Assembly (NCBI GenBank): GCA_025352345.1
Contig: JANXTP010000288.1
Location: 1 to 5,361, forward strand
Reading direction: 5' to 3'
Origin: Burkholderiales bacterium
GTDB lineage: Bacteria; Pseudomonadota; Gammaproteobacteria; Burkholderiales; Burkholderiaceae_C
Length of the DNA stretch: 5,361 bases
In this document: positions 4,672-5,361 of the stretch, in pieces
Numbering within the stretch: position 1 is the stretch's first letter
Layout of the letters: each line of letters begins with the position of its first letter
Made by a program: the position numbers and the translations under genes
Notes under the pieces: generated by a model
Databases searched by the model: none
The model's input: the letters and a program-made list of their open reading frames with translations, nothing else
Told to the model about the DNA's origin: nothing

Positions 4672-5361
4672 TTATCGTCGAGGACCAGGTTCAGTTGCTC
4701 GCACCGCAGTGCCGGGTCGCGGAGACGCGACCCGATCACCATGCAAAGTCTGTTCGTTCTTGCTCGGTTCGTTTACGAATGCGCCGATGGCTCTGGCCAG
4801 CTCGCGGTCTCGCCGCTCCGGTGATTCCGCAAGTGCATCAGCAAGGTGCCGCCACGCGTTACGCGCGTCTGTACGACTTACCTGGGACCGTACGCTCGAT
4901 TTCGTTGAGGGCAGCGCAGTGCGCAGCCGCCCGTCCTCGCGCGCCTTGATGCGCCAGAGCGGATCGTAGTTGCGGTTGCGCCCCCGCGTCGCCTGCCGTG
5001 TCGCCTCGGCCTCGACGCCCCGGTCGCGCAACTGTTCAGCGAAGGTCTCGCGCCAGCGGTGCAAGTCGGCCTTGCGAGGATTCAGCCGCTTGCCGTGCTT
5101 GGACTCGGCCCGCACGCTGATGTGCACATGGGGGTTGGCCTGGTGGTCGTGCAGCACCATCACGTACTTGTGGTCCGCCAGCTCGATCTGCGCGAACTCG
5201 CGTGCGGCGCGCTGCACGGTCAGGGGGTCGGTGCCGTGCGGCATCGACAGCATGATGTTGAAGGCCTCCCGACGCTGACCGGGCTCTGCGATGTCGTCGA
5301 TCAACGTGCCGCCGAAGCGCCAGTCGTCGGCCAGCTCGGGCAGCGTGTCCTTGCCGCGCAT
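4672..5361 (-). CDS. MOBP-type (TraI/VirD2-like) conjugative relaxase, C-terminal part, open at the window edge
   Basis: A relaxase nicks one strand at oriT and leads it into the recipient during conjugation. The visible 229 residues include NIMLSMPHGTD (35-45), a motif II region, then VMVLHDHQANPHVHISV (67-83), the metal-binding motif III with H71, H78 and H80. The third position of the usual HxDxxN pattern is His (H73) rather than Asp. RLNPRKADLHRWRETFAEQL (92-111) and RDRGVEAEATRQATRG (112-127) are typical of this family in proteobacterial integrative elements. The methionine at the very edge is probably internal, because the motif I nicking tyrosine and first strands are missing and should lie beyond 5361. 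The protein ends at a TAA (4672-4674) soon after the nuclease domain, with a low-complexity tail, so no long helicase or primase extension is present. Similarity to Tn4371-like element relaxases is an impression only. Confidence 0.88.
   Translation of the reverse strand: MRGKDTLPELADDWRFGGTLIDDIAEPGQRREAFNIMLSMPHGTDPLTVQRAAREFAQIELADHKYVMVLHDHQANPHVHISVRAESKHGKRLNPRKADLHRWRETFAEQLRDRGVEAEATRQATRGRNRNYDPLWRIKAREDGRLRTALPSTKSSVRSQVSRTDARNAWRHLADALAESPERRDRELARAIGAFVNEPSKNEQTLHGDRVASPRPGTAVRATEPGPRR

Noticed and set aside
4433..4969. 178-codon plus-strand frame spanning the tcmP-relaxase junction
   Set aside because: It is arginine- and serine-rich, crosses two real minus-strand genes and the gap between them, and shows no recognisable domain.
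1..5361. CRISPR array, tRNA or rRNA genes
   Set aside because: No regularly spaced direct repeats, no cloverleaf-type sequence and no rRNA-like stretches were seen on either strand.

Overview
The window looks like accessory, mobile DNA from a GC-rich proteobacterium. Base composition, codon use and the relaxase type suggest a beta- or gammaproteobacterium such as the Burkholderiales, Pseudomonas or Xanthomonas groups, but the sequence does not fix the host. The right edge carries most of a MOBP-type conjugative relaxase gene on the minus strand, and the left edge carries the 5' end of an IS5-like transposase gene, also on the minus strand. The material in between is probably cargo of an integrative and conjugative element or plasmid.

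Layout. Positions 1 to about 140 are one end of an insertion sequence; it abuts the 3' remnant of a gene of unknown identity that ends at 272. A small minus-strand gene (310-546) encodes a 78-residue protein of unknown function. Divergent from it is a tight two-gene plus-strand operon (643-2483). Its first product is a 252-residue protein of unknown function whose core resembles a metallopeptidase helix with the zinc ligands replaced. Its second is a 358-residue tetratricopeptide-repeat protein with distinct N- and C-terminal domains. The two genes are 5 bp apart and very likely encode partners.

Positions 2484-2944 hold no intact gene. They contain a candidate sigma-70 promoter overlapped by a LexA-like operator (2622-2664), then a small reading frame starting at 2680 that is broken by an in-frame TGA at 2701 and reads on to 2877. 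A DUF5131 (phage Gp37/Gp68, three-Cys-motif) gene follows at 2945-3694 with a good ribosome binding site. The TcmP gene, encoding the known partner of this family, lies tail to tail with it on the minus strand and overlaps it by 17 bp. A spacer of about 118 bp with an inverted repeat separates TcmP from the 3' end of the relaxase gene.

How the genes may work together: DUF5131 and TcmP are an established genomic pair with a proposed but uncharacterised enzymatic role, one partner being radical-SAM-like by its cysteines and the other methyltransferase-like. Here they sit beside a transfer gene and downstream of a DNA-damage-type operator, which would suit a cargo module expressed on DNA stress. 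That link is inference. The 252-residue/TPR operon is a second, separate and unnamed module.
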